This document shows, one piece after another, positions 9,118 to 19,673 of a stretch of 64,000 bases of DNA. A model generated the notes under the pieces. That model was not told the origin of the DNA. It searched no databases and saw only the letters and a program-made list of their open reading frames with translations. Position numbers and translations under genes: made by a program. The DNA is from JASLMY01 sp965226475 (GTDB lineage Bacteria > Pseudomonadota > Alphaproteobacteria > GCA-2731375). The stretch's first letter is position 1. Each line of letters opens with the position of its first letter. The stretch is from positions 620,001 through 684,000 of the forward strand of contig CBDDDJ010000005.1 in the NCBI GenBank assembly GCA_965226475.1. The letters are read 5' to 3'.

Positions 9118-10704
9118 ATGCCGTTTCAACGTCTCGACGACGACGACGTCATCGCCCTCGCGGCGGAACTGGGAATCCGCCTCACCGGGACCGAGGCGCG
9201 CCTGTTTCGGGTCCGCCTGAACGAGCACGTGGAGGCCCTGGAGGAATTTCAGGAGCTGCGGATCGAGGAGGAGCGGCCGCCGCTCGAGCATCTGCGCCGC
9301 GACCCGGGCTACCGGCCCGGCGCGGCGGAGGATCCCCTGAACGCCTTCATCCGTCGCTGCCGGGTGGAGGGGGCGGCGGACGGCCCCTTGAGCGGAAAGA
9401 ACATCGGCCTGAAGGACCATACCGCGGTCGCCGGCGTTCCCCTCACCCTCGGGTCGCACTTCATGGACGGCTACATCCCGGAGTTCGACGCCACCATCGT
9501 GACCCGGCTTCTGGCCGCGGGCGCGACCATCGTCGGCAAGATGAACATGGAGGACTTCTCCTTCGGCGGCCCGGGCTTCAACGGCGTCGGCGATTTCGGC
9601 CGCCCCCTCAACCCTCACGATCACGACTACGTCACCGGCGGCTCGTCGAGCGGCTCCGGGGCGGCGGTGACGGCCGGGCAGATCGACATCGCCTTCGGCG
9701 GCGATCAGGGCGGCTCGGTCCGCATCCCCGCCGCCTGGTGCGGCTGCCTCGGATTGATGGCGACGCACGGCCTCATCCCCCATACCGGCGTCGTCGGGCT
9801 CGAGCCGACCATCGACTACGTCGGCCCGCTGACCCGCAGCGTCGAGGACCTCGCCCAGGTGCTGCAGTGCGTCGTCGGGCGCGACGGCTACGACCCGCGC
9901 CAGGCCGACGTCCCGATCACCCCGCCCGACTATTCGAGCGCTCTCGGGCGCGGCGTCGACGGCCTCAGGATCGGCGTTCTCGACCAGGGCTTCGGGGCCG
10001 AGGGCGGCGAGCCGGAAGTCGACGAGACGGTGCGGGAGGCGCTCGCGGTGCTCGAACAGGCCGGCGCGGAATTGCGGCCGGTCTCCGTGGCGGCGCATGG
10101 CAATGCCTCGCTCGCCATCCTGCCGCTGTATTTCGAAGGCGCCAAGCTCGGCTATGACACCAATCTCGGCGGGGCGTTCGCGAAGTCGTTCTACCCCGCC
10201 TCCCTCATGGCGGCGTTCGGCCGCGCCAAGCGCAGCCACAGCCACGAGCTGCCCCTCAACTTCAAGGCGATGCTGCTCACCGGAAGCTACGCCCAGCGGC
10301 GCTACAACGGCCGGCTTTACGCCAAGGCGCAGAACGTCCGCCCGGCGATCGTGCGGCAGTATCTCGGTGCCTTCGCGGAGGTCGATGTCCTCGCGATGCC
10401 GACGGTGATCGTGCGCTCCCACCGCTACGAGGAGCCGCAAGACTATGTCGAGGCGATCGACCGTACCCTGTTCGGCGGCGAGCGCGGCGATGACATCGGC
10501 GTCATCATTCACAATACCGGCCCCTTCAACTTCACCGGCTTCCCGGCGCTCAGCATCCCCTGCGCCGGCGCGAAGCGGATGCCGGTCGGCCTGCAGCTCG
10601 TAGCGCCCTTCCACCGGGAGGACCTGCTCCTCCAGGCGGCGCACGCCTATCAGGAATCGGTGGATTGGGAGAGCATCTATCCAGCCCCGATCGCCCTGGG
10701 TTGA
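9118..10704 (+). CDS. Amidase-signature family hydrolase (second copy, divergent)
   Basis: A 528-residue amidase with a longer N-terminal helical region than its neighbour. The triad is visible: Lys99 in IGLKDHT, serines 176-178 in GGSSSGSGA and Ser200 in DQGGSVRIP. The C-terminal half contains the block TGSYAQRRYNGRLYAKAQN and the closing PVGLQLVAPFHRED. The ATG start follows an AGGGGAAAG-like ribosome binding site. It forms a likely two-gene unit with the amidase before it. The two proteins are only distantly similar, so they probably handle different substrates rather than being a recent duplication. After its stop the sequence enters the mobile-element region. Confidence 0.9.
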   Translation: MPFQRLDDDDVIALAAELGIRLTGTEARLFRVRLNEHVEALEEFQELRIEEERPPLEHLRRDPGYRPGAAEDPLNAFIRRCRVEGAADGPLSGKNIGLKDHTAVAGVPLTLGSHFMDGYIPEFDATIVTRLLAAGATIVGKMNMEDFSFGGPGFNGVGDFGRPLNPHDHDYVTGGSSSGSGAAVTAGQIDIAFGGDQGGSVRIPAAWCGCLGLMATHGLIPHTGVVGLEPTIDYVGPLTRSVEDLAQVLQCVVGRDGYDPRQADVPITPPDYSSALGRGVDGLRIGVLDQGFGAEGGEPEVDETVREALAVLEQAGAELRPVSVAAHGNASLAILPLYFEGAKLGYDTNLGGAFAKSFYPASLMAAFGRAKRSHSHELPLNFKAMLLTGSYAQRRYNGRLYAKAQNVRPAIVRQYLGAFAEVDVLAMPTVIVRSHRYEEPQDYVEAIDRTLFGGERGDDIGVIIHNTGPFNFTGFPALSIPCAGAKRMPVGLQLVAPFHREDLLLQAAHAYQESVDWESIYPAPIALG

Positions 10705-10741
10705 TCGATCCCGTAGCCCCGGCGAGGACGGCCGCCGACGT

Positions 10742-10915
10742 TCAATTTCGCCGCTTTCGAAAGGCGTTCGATGGTCGCCTGTCAAGAAGCCGCTTTGGGC
10801 TCCGACGTCGCAATGAGGGCGAGCGGAACGGCGGCAAAGAGCCGGCGCACAAGAAGTCGTAGCCGACGGCGCTCATGACGGCGTTGATCCGGTCTCCAAG
10901 GCGGCATTTGCGTGA
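10742..10915 (-). mobile_element. Remnant resembling the C-terminal end of an IS5-family transposase gene
   Basis: The minus-strand frame contains GDRINAVMSAVGYDF, which resembles the closing GDxINAxLxAAGYNF block of IS5-type transposases. The arginine/leucine-rich tail that normally follows (LLVRRLFAAVPLALI) is in another frame, so the piece is both truncated and frameshifted. It is fused in frame to a hydantoinase scrap and an IS3 transposase fragment, making one long chimeric frame from 10742 to 11851. The family assignment rests on a short motif. Confidence 0.5.
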
Positions 10916-11098
10916 AGTTTCGGTCGTGCTGTGGACGAAACGGACGACCGCGCCCGGCTGGAGGTCGATGCCCTCGGCCACGCCGTCGGCGGGTCGCTCG
11001 GGCCGGGTCGCCACCTTGGCTACATGGAAGCCGTGGCCATCCCAGCCGACGACATCGGTGAAGGTTCCGCCGAAATCAACGGCGATCGAGAGGTCGCC
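10916..11098 (-). pseudogene. Hydantoinase A N-terminal fragment
   Basis: About 60 residues match the beginning of a HyuA protein: LSIAVDFGGTFTDVVGW, then a short basic stretch and VVRFVHSTT. This is the same domain start as in the gene at the left edge of the window, but not a copy of it. It has no start codon of its own and breaks off where family members continue with TVATNA. It is sandwiched between an IS3 transposase fragment and an IS5-like end, so it is a leftover of a gene destroyed by insertions. It suggests a second hydantoinase locus once lay beside these amidases. Confidence 0.75.
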
Positions 11099-11239
11099 TT
11101 CGGCGCGCCCATCCCGCGTCTCGTCACCGCGCAATTCGGACCCTCGAGACGGTGTGCCGGCGCGCCAACTCGGCGCCGGGCGTCGTTCTTGTCGAAATGG
11201 CCGGCGCCGGGCGAGCCGGACGCCGGCGAATTGCCACGA

Positions 11240-11851
11240 CCGATTGAACTCGCCCTGGCTTCCCCGATCGCTATGGTGGATCACACCGGCGCCAGGTTGG
11301 CGCAGCCCGATAGCACGGTTAAGCGCCCTGAGCGGCAGGTCGCTGGTCATGCGAGCGCACACGGCCCAGCCGATGACGCGCCGGGAGTAGAGGTCGAGCA
11401 TGACGGCCAGGTACAGCCAGCCCTGTGCCGTCCAGATATAGCTGATGTCGGCAGCCCATTTCTCGTTGGCTGCCTCGGCGGAGAAGTTCTGGTCGAGAAG
11501 GTTCAATGCGACGGCCTTGTTGTGCTGGCTGTCCGTCGTCTTTTTGAACTTCTGTTTCCGTTTTGGAGACAACCCATTTCCCCGCATCAGCCGAGCCACC
11601 CCATGGCGTCCAACCTCGATCCCATTCTCGGCAAGCTCGTGATGGACCCGCTCTGCACCGTAGCTCTCGCGGCTGCGCCGAAAGGCTGCCCGGACATGGG
11701 CGAGTAGAACCATGTCATCGAGCTGTCGCTGGCTTGGGCCGCGATTGCGCCAAGCGTGGAAGCCTGAGACGCTGACCTGCAGCAGTCTGCACAGGCCGAA
11801 TTTCGGCATCGCCAACCCGGCCCTCTCCGCGTCGATGAACCGGAACCTCAT
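11240..11851 (-). pseudogene. IS3-family transposase OrfB, 3'-truncated
   Basis: Reading from 11851, the first 200 or so residues are a normal OrfB: an N-terminal HTH_21-like segment (RESYGAERVHHEL), then the integrase core with the first Asp in KWAADISYIW, LDLYSRRVIGWAV, and the second Asp region IHHSDRGSQ. After this the family sequence is lost and the frame runs into unrelated material, so the third catalytic residue (Glu) is absent. The product cannot be an active transposase. It overlaps orfA by 4 bases, as is usual in IS3 elements that make OrfAB by frameshifting. Confidence 0.85.
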
Positions 11852-12142
11852 CGACTTTCCCCGGCGAAGAAGGCCAGCGCTTTTTTTAGCAGATCACGTT
11901 CCTGACGGGCCAGATCACGCTCTCGGCGTCGGCGGGTAATCTCCTTCGCTGCATCCTCATGCGGACCGGAAAGCAAATCCTCCGCACGCAATCGTGACCC
12001 AGCGGCCGAGCGCGCTGACGCTGATCCCAAGATCTCCTGCCATCTGCCGCTGCCTGCGCCCGCTCGTCTGTAAAAGACGGACGGCTTCTTCCTTGAAGGC
12101 CCGATCAAACCGCCGGCCCTTGTTCCCATTCTGCTTCGACAT
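11848..12142 (-). pseudogene. IS3-family OrfA with a one-base frame break
   Basis: The start ATG at 12142 follows a GGAGGTGCAA ribosome binding site. The helix-turn-helix half (RAFKEEAVRLLQTSGRR through GISVSALGRWV) is in one frame. The leucine-zipper half (EITRRRRERDLARQERDLL then KKALAFFAGESR) is in another. The break is at about 11997, where a G-rich codon pair seems to have gained or lost one base. This is upstream of the normal orfA/orfB junction, so it is damage rather than the programmed frameshift site. Confidence 0.8.
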
Positions 12143-12320
12143 TTGCACCTCCCGCGATCAAAATCCTATCGCAGGACGTCTCCACTTTCGTCAGCAGGGT
12201 CCATCTTCCTTGAAGGCCCGATCAAACCGCCGGCCCTTGTTCCCATTCTGCTTCGACATTTGCACCTCCTGCGATCAAAATCCTATCGCAGGACGTCTCC
12301 ACTTTCGTCAGCAGGGTCCA
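12087..12320. repeat. 117-bp tandem duplication of the IS3 right end
   Basis: Positions 12087-12203 and 12204-12320 are the same 117-bp sequence, differing at one base in the part I compared (a C/T change in the spacer before the orfA ribosome binding site). The unit contains the first codons of orfA, its ribosome binding site and the outer end of the element. The second copy directly abuts the recQ fragment. Confidence 0.92.
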
Positions 12321-13415
12321 GAGACCGCCGCCATGCTGGCGGCGGAGGGCGTTCGGGCGCTCCCGTATCACGCAGGGATGGAGAAGGAGGAGCGGGAGGC
12401 GCACCAGAACATCTTCATGACCGATCCCGGCGTGGTCATTGTCGCCACCATCGCCTTCGGCATGGGGATCGACAAGGCGGACGTGCGCTACGTCTTCCAC
12501 ACCGACCTGCCGGGCAGCGTCGAGGCCTACTACCAGGAGATCGGCCGGGCCGGGCGCGACGGCGCGCCCGCCGAGGCGCACATGCTCTACGGTCTCGCCG
12601 ACATCAGGATGCGGCGGCAATTCATCGAGGAGGAGGACGCGGGCGCCGAGCGCAAGCGCCGGGAGCACAAGCGGCTCGACGCGCTTCTGGGCTATTGCGA
12701 GGCGCCGGCCTGCCGGCGGGTGGCGCTGCTCGACTATTTCGGCGAGCGGACCGGCGCTTGCGGTAACTGCGACTGCTGCCTTGACCCGTCCGAGCGTGTC
12801 GACGGGACCGAGGACGCGCAGAAGATCCTGTCGACGGTCCAGCGCTCCGGCGAGCGCTTTGGCGCTGCGCATGTGATCGACATCCTGCGCGGGACAGAGA
12901 CCGAGAAGATCGTGCGCTTCGGCCATGGCCGGCTGCCGACCTTCGGGACGGGCGCAGGTCGGGGCAAGAACGAGTGGCGCTCGCTGATCCGCCAGATGGT
13001 GGCGACCGGGTTCCTGCGTCTCGACATCGCGGGCTACGGCGGGCTCGGGATCACGGACAAGGGCCGGGACCTGCTGCGGGGCAAGGGGGCGTTCCGCTAC
13101 CGTGAGGAGACGGTGGCGGCACGGCCGTCGGCGCCGTCGCGGGAGACGCGCGGCAAGGAGCCCGAGCACCCGCTGAGCGGCGACCAGACGGCCCTGCTCG
13201 ATGTGCTCAAGGCGCTGCGGCTGCGACTGGCGAAGGAACGGGGAGTTCCGGCCTACATCGTGTTTCCGGACCGCACGCTGATCGACATGGCGCGCCGGCG
13301 GCCGCGCACGAAAGAGGAGTTCGCCGAGGTCAACGGCGTCGGCGCGGCCAAGCTCGAGCAGTTCGCGGCGCCGTTCCTGGCCGCCATCGACGGCGCGCGC
13401 TCCGATGCGGGCTGA
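12321..13415 (+). pseudogene. recQ: RecQ DNA helicase, 5'-truncated
   Basis: The retained part starts in the second RecA-like domain (ETAAMLAAEGVRALPYHAG) and includes helicase motifs V and VI (TIAFGMGIDKADVR and QEIGRAGRDG), the zinc-binding cysteines (CEAPACRR and CGNCDCC), the winged-helix domain and a complete HRDC domain at the end (TLIDMARRRPRTKEEF). About the first 250 residues, including Walker A and the DEAH box, are gone, replaced by the IS3 end. An internal ATG at 12333 could start a 360-residue product, but it would lack ATPase motifs. Full-length RecQ unwinds DNA during recombination repair. It is a plus-strand gene leading into the sigma-factor region. Confidence 0.92.
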
Positions 13416-13825
13416 ACGCGCGGTCTGGCAGAGCGCGGTCGGTGGGTTGGAGTCGTGCTTCGTGACCTGGATTCGCCGTGCCGGGAAGGGGACAAGTATG
13501 CCAGCGTCGATCGGGGCCGGCACGGTTGTGACCGCGGATGAGATCTGTCGCGCCGATGTCCAGGAACACGTCGACCGGGGAGCGGCGCCGCAAGCTCACC
13601 GCTCTGCGCACGTCCATCTGCGACGCATCGGCGAACGGCCGTTCGCCGTGCGGCTCCCGTCAAGGTCGGCATTGGACAGGACGGAGGGGACTGCAGCCTT
13701 GATTGCCGGTACTGTCCGGTGCCTCGTCGAGCAAGGCAGGCTAGCAATCTTTCGGGGTGACTGTCTGCCCAGGCGGGGGCGCGGCCGGGTCATTGTCGCG
13801 ACGGCGTAGCCATGAGGTGGGTCGA
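13416..13825. other. Intergenic stretch between recQ fragment and sigma factor, no recognised gene
   Basis: No frame in these 410 bases shows a protein family I recognise. A plus-strand frame of about 103 codons starts at an ATG at 13499 behind a GGAAGGGGA ribosome-binding-like site, but its product is arginine-rich and unlike known proteins. It overlaps an antisense frame of similar length. I see no clear terminator or promoter. Confidence 0.4.
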
Positions 13826-15766
<1,941 letters not shown>

Positions 15767-15787
15767 ACACGCCGCGGTCAGCGACGG

Positions 15788-15937
15788 ATGTGGGCGGCCT
15801 TCCGAACGGACGGTATGGTGTCCTGGGTCGACTTTCCTGGCCTCAAGACGTGTCCCTGCTGCGGTGAGCCGTCTCCATATCCGGCGCTCCGGGCAAAGTC
15901 CGTCCATGTCCACCCGACCATGCTCATCGCTGGATGA
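15788..15937 (+). CDS. Small cysteine-cluster protein, 49 residues, unknown
   Basis: A short plus-strand frame starting 21 bases after the sigma-factor stop codon. The product contains TCPCCGEPSPYP at about residues 22-33, a tight cysteine cluster that could bind a metal, followed by two histidines (SVHVHP). It has no ribosome binding site that stands out, and no family is recognised. Its position suggests co-transcription with the sigma factor. It may equally be chance; the Cys/His content is the only support. Confidence 0.35.
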   Translation: MWAAFRTDGMVSWVDFPGLKTCPCCGEPSPYPALRAKSVHVHPTMLIAG

Positions 15938-16084
15938 CTTTCAGGGATAAGCAGGATCGGGGTTGGCCGGCCCACGCCCTGGGCGCGTCACTCGGATGCC
16001 GGCGGGGCGGGTGCGTGGTTGCCCGAGATCTCACCGAAGAAGCGGAATGGCGGGCACAAGTGGTTCCGCATCACGCCTTCGGCC

Positions 16085-16327
16085 TCAAGCCTCGTACTCC
16101 GGTACCCGACCGAGGCGCGCGTGAAACACCGGCTCGCCGTACTCCCCCGCATCGTGATCGCTCGTCACAGAGTAGGCATCCATCCCGGCGCAGTGGCCCG
16201 TCTCGAAGAACCTCAGCGCCCGTTCCTTCGCCACCGACGCGTTCCGCGTCGAAAGCGCCTCGACCGGAACGAGCCGACGCCTGACCGACCGGTACGGCTG
16301 CACGATGTGCCTGGTCTCAAGGGTCAT
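16085..16327 (-). CDS. Small hypothetical protein, 80 residues
   Basis: The product begins MTLETRHIVQPYRSVRRRLV and continues with an amphipathic helix (VAKERALRFFETGHCAG) and an acidic tail ending in HARLGRVPEYEA. Composition is that of a soluble protein and is unlike the arginine-rich shadow frames around it. The pattern of a short basic strand, an alanine/arginine helix and a closing acidic strand is typical of small proteins carried on alphaproteobacterial plasmids and islands, but I cannot name a function. It is on the opposite strand to the sigma factor and topoisomerase. Confidence 0.55.
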   Translation of the reverse strand: MTLETRHIVQPYRSVRRRLVPVEALSTRNASVAKERALRFFETGHCAGMDAYSVTSDHDAGEYGEPVFHARLGRVPEYEA

Positions 16328-16373
16328 GCAAAACTACGCGCCATCCACTTCGCCTCGCCGTTGTCCCCGGCCC

Positions 16374-16733
16374 CTACGGGCCGGGAGGCCGGTCTCCCGA
16401 AGGTATGGCAACTTGCAAACAGCCAGCCCGGTCGTCATTGCTCCCGACAGCCCGTTGTCGATACATCGGGCGGCACCGCGCTGCCGTACCCGGCTCGCAG
16501 CGGACCGCGACGTGCTCTTCCAGATACCGTGCCGCCGGCTCGGCCACCGGCGGCCCCCGCGGCAGCTCCGACCCCATGGGTGCGGGGATTGGGTTCTCGC
16601 CCGCCTCGACGCGGGTGGCGATGGTCGCAGCGCGCTGCCGTGCCTGCTCGACACGAGCGCCCGCGCCCTCCACCGCCGGCCCGACGACCCTTGCGCCGAA
16701 CGTAGCACTCGCTCTCCTCTCCGGCGAATACAT
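16374..16733 (-). pseudogene. Tyrosine-recombinase (phage integrase) N-terminal fragment
   Basis: A minus-strand frame contains the hallmark of the integrase arm- and core-binding region: VEQARQRAATIATRVEAGENP, a short linker, then AARYLEEHVAVRCEPGTAA. In intact enzymes this leads to the catalytic domain with the R-H-R-Y residues, but here the frame degenerates after about residue 90 and ends without it. The start is also unclear, since the usual first 30 or so residues are absent or out of frame. This is a remnant of an integrase that probably moved part of this island. Confidence 0.65.
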
Positions 16734-16836
16734 GCAGCGCGCCTGTCAAGGCCGCTACGACGCCAAGGCCCGCAACCTGCGCCGCTCGCTCCGCGCCGCC
16801 GCCGCGTTTGCCGACGCGGTAGAGTGGCGGAACCCT
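16699..16836 (+). pseudogene. Amidase fragment
   Basis: About 30 residues in a plus frame, LLSGEYMQRACQGRYDAKAR followed by NLRRSLRAA, match the helix block before the C-terminal part of amidase-signature enzymes. The intact amidase at 9118-10704 has the corresponding block TGSYAQRRYNGRLYAKAQN. No other part of an amidase is recognisable nearby. It is a scrap in the rearranged zone before the topoisomerase gene. Confidence 0.4.
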
Positions 16837-17024
16837 CAGGCACGGCACGCCCTCATCGAGGTATGCCCTCCTCCGCGCTCCTGCACGACATCGGGGTGTG
16901 CCATTCCGCCGGGAGCGGATCGCTGCCTGTCGGACGGAAAGGGCGGCGGCCCGGTTGCGGCATCGCGATGTTCATATTATGTTCGCCCTGACGATTGACG
17001 TGGATTGATGCCGAGCGGCCCGTC

Positions 17025-19475
17025 ATGACCGACCAGATCGTCATCACCGAGAAGTCCAGCCAGGCGAAGGACGTCCGCGCCGCCGTCGGGTCCCGCTACG
17101 GCGCCGTCCTCCCCGCGGAAGGCCATCTGCTCGACCTGTGCGAGCCGGAGGACGCGAACCCGGCCTGGAAGCGCTGGTCGACGGAGCTGCTGAAGCCCGA
17201 GGGCCTTTACGGCACCAAGCCGGCCACGGGCGGCAACAAGGCCGCGAAGCTGAAGGCGATCCGGGCCGCTCTGCGCACCGCGAAACGCGTGTGGCTCGCC
17301 ACCGACTGCGACCGCGAGGGACAGCTCATCGGGCAGGAGATCCTGGAGCATTGCGGCTACCACGGCGAGGTGATGCGGGTGATGTTCACCGCGCAGGACC
17401 CGAAGACCATTCGCGAGGCCTTCGACCGCGCCCGGCCCAACGCCGAGCATGCCCGTCTCTACGCCGCCGCCGTCGCGCGCCGTCAGGCCGACCAGATCTA
17501 CAACCTGTCGCTGACCCGCACCGCGACGGTCACGCTCGGCCGTGGCGCGCAGGGCGTGATCGGGGTGGGGCGGGTGAAGACGCCGACGCTTGCGATCGCG
17601 TGCAAGCGCGAGCTGGAGATCCGCGACTTCGTTCCGGTCCCCTACTTCGAGGTCGCGGCCGCCGCCCATGCCGGGGGCGGTGCATTCCGGATGCGGCATG
17701 CGCCGAAGGACCGCATCCTGAAGCGCGAAGATGCCGAGGCGGTTGTGAAGGCGGCGCGGGACTTCGCGGGTCCGCTCGGCGTGCGGGTGGAGGACAAGCG
17801 CCAGCGCCCGCCGAGGCTTCACGACCTGCCCTCGCTGCAGAAGCTGTGCAGTGCCCGCTTCGGCTGGTCCGCTTCCAGGACCCTGGAGGTGGCGCAGGAG
17901 CTCTATGACGGCGTGGGCAAGAAGATCCTCACCTATCCGCGTGCCGAGGTGCGCTACCTGCCGGAGAGCGCGATCGCCGACGCGCCGAAGATCGTCGCCG
18001 GACTGCGGGCAGGCAAAGCCTACGCCGCCGTCCCCGTGCCGTCGCAGCCGGTGATCCGCAAGGGACGCAACGGCAGCTTCCACGACAAGGGCCTCGAGGG
18101 CGCGAGCCATCACGCGGTGATCCCGAACGTCAACACGATCGACGATCTGGGCGAGATCTGGCCGCGCCTGTCGGTCGACGAGAAGAAACTGTTCGACGCG
18201 ATTGCGCGGTCCTATCTGGCATCGGTCATGCCCGATTACCGCTACCGGCAGACAACGGTGACGCTGGATGTCCGCGGCTTCGCGTTCCGCGCGGCGGGCC
18301 GCTAGCCGATCGAGGCCGGCTGGCGCGAAGCCTTTCCCGATTGGCGGCCGGCCGAGGAGAAGGGCGAGGAGGCGCAGGCGCTGCCGGTGCTGCGCGACGG
18401 GGAGACCGCACGGCTGCACGACCCGGAGATCGAGGACAAGGAGACCCGGCCGCCGCCGCGCTACAAGGAGGGCACGCTGATCGAGGCGATGCAGAACGCC
18501 TCGCGTTTCGTGGAGGACGAGGCTCTTCGGGAGCGCCTCAAGGAGGCCAAGGGGATCGGCACGCCGGCGACGCGCGGTGAGATCATCGCGGGGCTCAAGA
18601 AGCAGGGCTTCCTGACGGTGCGGGAGAAGAAAATCGTGCCGAGCGACCGGGGGCTGGCGCTGTTCGGGGTTCTGGAGCGCGCCGATCCGGCCCTGGTCGA
18701 TCCGGGCGTGACGGCGGAGCTGGAGTGCCTGCTGGACGACGTTGTGCTCGGCAAGCAGGAGATGACGGTGGCGATCGACGCCATATGTGATGCCGCCCGG
18801 CGCATCATCGGCAATTTGGGTGAGGGCGCCGCCGGCGGAGCAGCGGTTGCGCTCGGGGACGCTTCAGGCGGCTACAGCGGCAAGGATCGCCCGCCGACGG
18901 CGGCGATGAAACGTTTTGCCGTCTCGATCGCCCGGCGCAAGGGCATCGACCCGCCCAAGGGCTACACCAAATCAGCGGCGGTCTGCCGGGCGTTTCTGGA
19001 ACTGCACGCACCGGAACGCACAACGGGGAGCGCGGAACGCAACGGGGCGGCGGGGACCCGGCCACCGAGTGCGGCCCAGGTCTCGTATGCCGAGGCAATC
19101 GCGCGGGAGAGGGACATCACCGTTCCCGACGAGGCCAGGGCCTGCTCGACCGCGATGTCCAAATGGATCGATGCGAACAGGCCGGCGAAGCCCGCAACGG
19201 GCCGCAGGGCATCGGCGCACAAGTCGCGCGACCAGACGGCGAAGGGGAAGGCGGCCCGGGCAAGAGCACAGCGGAGGCGCAAACCGGGCGACGCGGCGGA
19301 GGGCGCGGCACCATCCGCTGGCGCCCGCGCGGAAGCGCCAGCCGGCACGCCTTTGCCGATTCCCTACGGCAACAAGGAGGCCGCGTTCGCGCTCGGCGCC
19401 CGCTACGCATCGGGCGGCTGGTATGCGCCGCCCGGCGTCGATCTCTCCGCCTTCCGCGAGCGCGGGTGGCTGTAG
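17025..19475 (+). pseudogene. topB: DNA topoisomerase III (TopB-like), interrupted by an in-frame TAG
   Basis: The TOPRIM domain is at the start (QIVITEKSSQAKDV, then ATDCDREGQLIGQEI around residues 90-105) and the active-site tyrosine is in KILTYPRAEVRYLP near residue 304. A TAG at 18303-18305 stops translation after 426 residues. The same frame then continues with PIEAGWREAFPDW, the rest of the catalytic core (GIGTPATRGEI) and a C-terminal region. That region has two similar helical repeats of about 45 residues (each beginning near RPPTAAM or RPPSAAQ) and a DUF5710-like end (ALGARYASGGWYAPPGVDLS). TopB relaxes or decatenates DNA; island-borne versions often accompany conjugative elements. 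Gln would fit at the TAG. The ATG at 17025 is chosen over an upstream alternative start. Confidence 0.88.
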
Positions 19476-19514
19476 CGCCCGGCCGCGTAGCAGCCCGTCC
19501 GAAGGACCGCCGTC

Positions 19515-19673
19515 ATGGCCTGCGCACGGACACCCACCAACCCGGCGGCTACATCGTCACCGCACTCATGCGCCGACTTCGCCAAATACGCGCGCTTTTT
19601 CGCAGCCATCGACACCGCTGCAGGAAGCGTCCTTGACCCGCGTGATGCAGTGCGGATAACTGCCGGGCCATGA
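19515..19673 (+). CDS. Possible small ORF coupled to the UPF0149 gene
   Basis: A 52-codon plus-strand frame whose TGA overlaps the ATG of the next gene as ATGA, a common sign of translational coupling. The product is alanine-rich with a helix-like centre (DFAKYARFFAAIDTAAGS). No family is recognised and no strong ribosome binding site is visible, so it may be chance. Confidence 0.25.
   Translation: MACARTPTNPAATSSPHSCADFAKYARFFAAIDTAAGSVLDPRDAVRITAGP

Larger units (their letters stand above)
11099..12203 (-). mobile_element. Truncated IS3-family element
   Basis: The segment carries orfA and the first part of orfB of an IS3-family element on the minus strand. The upstream end (right side) is present, with a ribosome binding site before orfA. 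The 3' end of orfB and the left inverted repeat are missing, replaced by hydantoinase and IS5-like debris. The right-hand end has been tandemly duplicated and abuts a 5'-truncated recQ gene. Exact left boundary cannot be set; similarity to IS3 is lost somewhere between 11100 and 11250. Confidence 0.8.

Noticed and set aside
7654..10704. The two amidases as GatA with a missing GatBC
   Set aside because: No gatB or gatC is near, two divergent copies stand together beside peptide-transport and hydantoinase genes, and a catabolic role fits better.
7576..10785. A 1069-codon minus-strand open frame over the two amidases
   Set aside because: It is a shadow of the amidase codons, with low-complexity Arg/Gly/Val composition and no motif; both plus-strand amidases have complete triads and ribosome binding sites.
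12143..12766. A separate plus-strand gene overlapping the recQ start
   Set aside because: It is the duplicated IS end read through into an out-of-frame shadow of recQ.
16305..16998. A long plus-strand gene from 16305 or 16405 up to the topoisomerase
   Set aside because: The frame is Arg/Ala/Pro-rich noise except for one amidase-like block; the opposite strand carries an integrase scrap in the same region.
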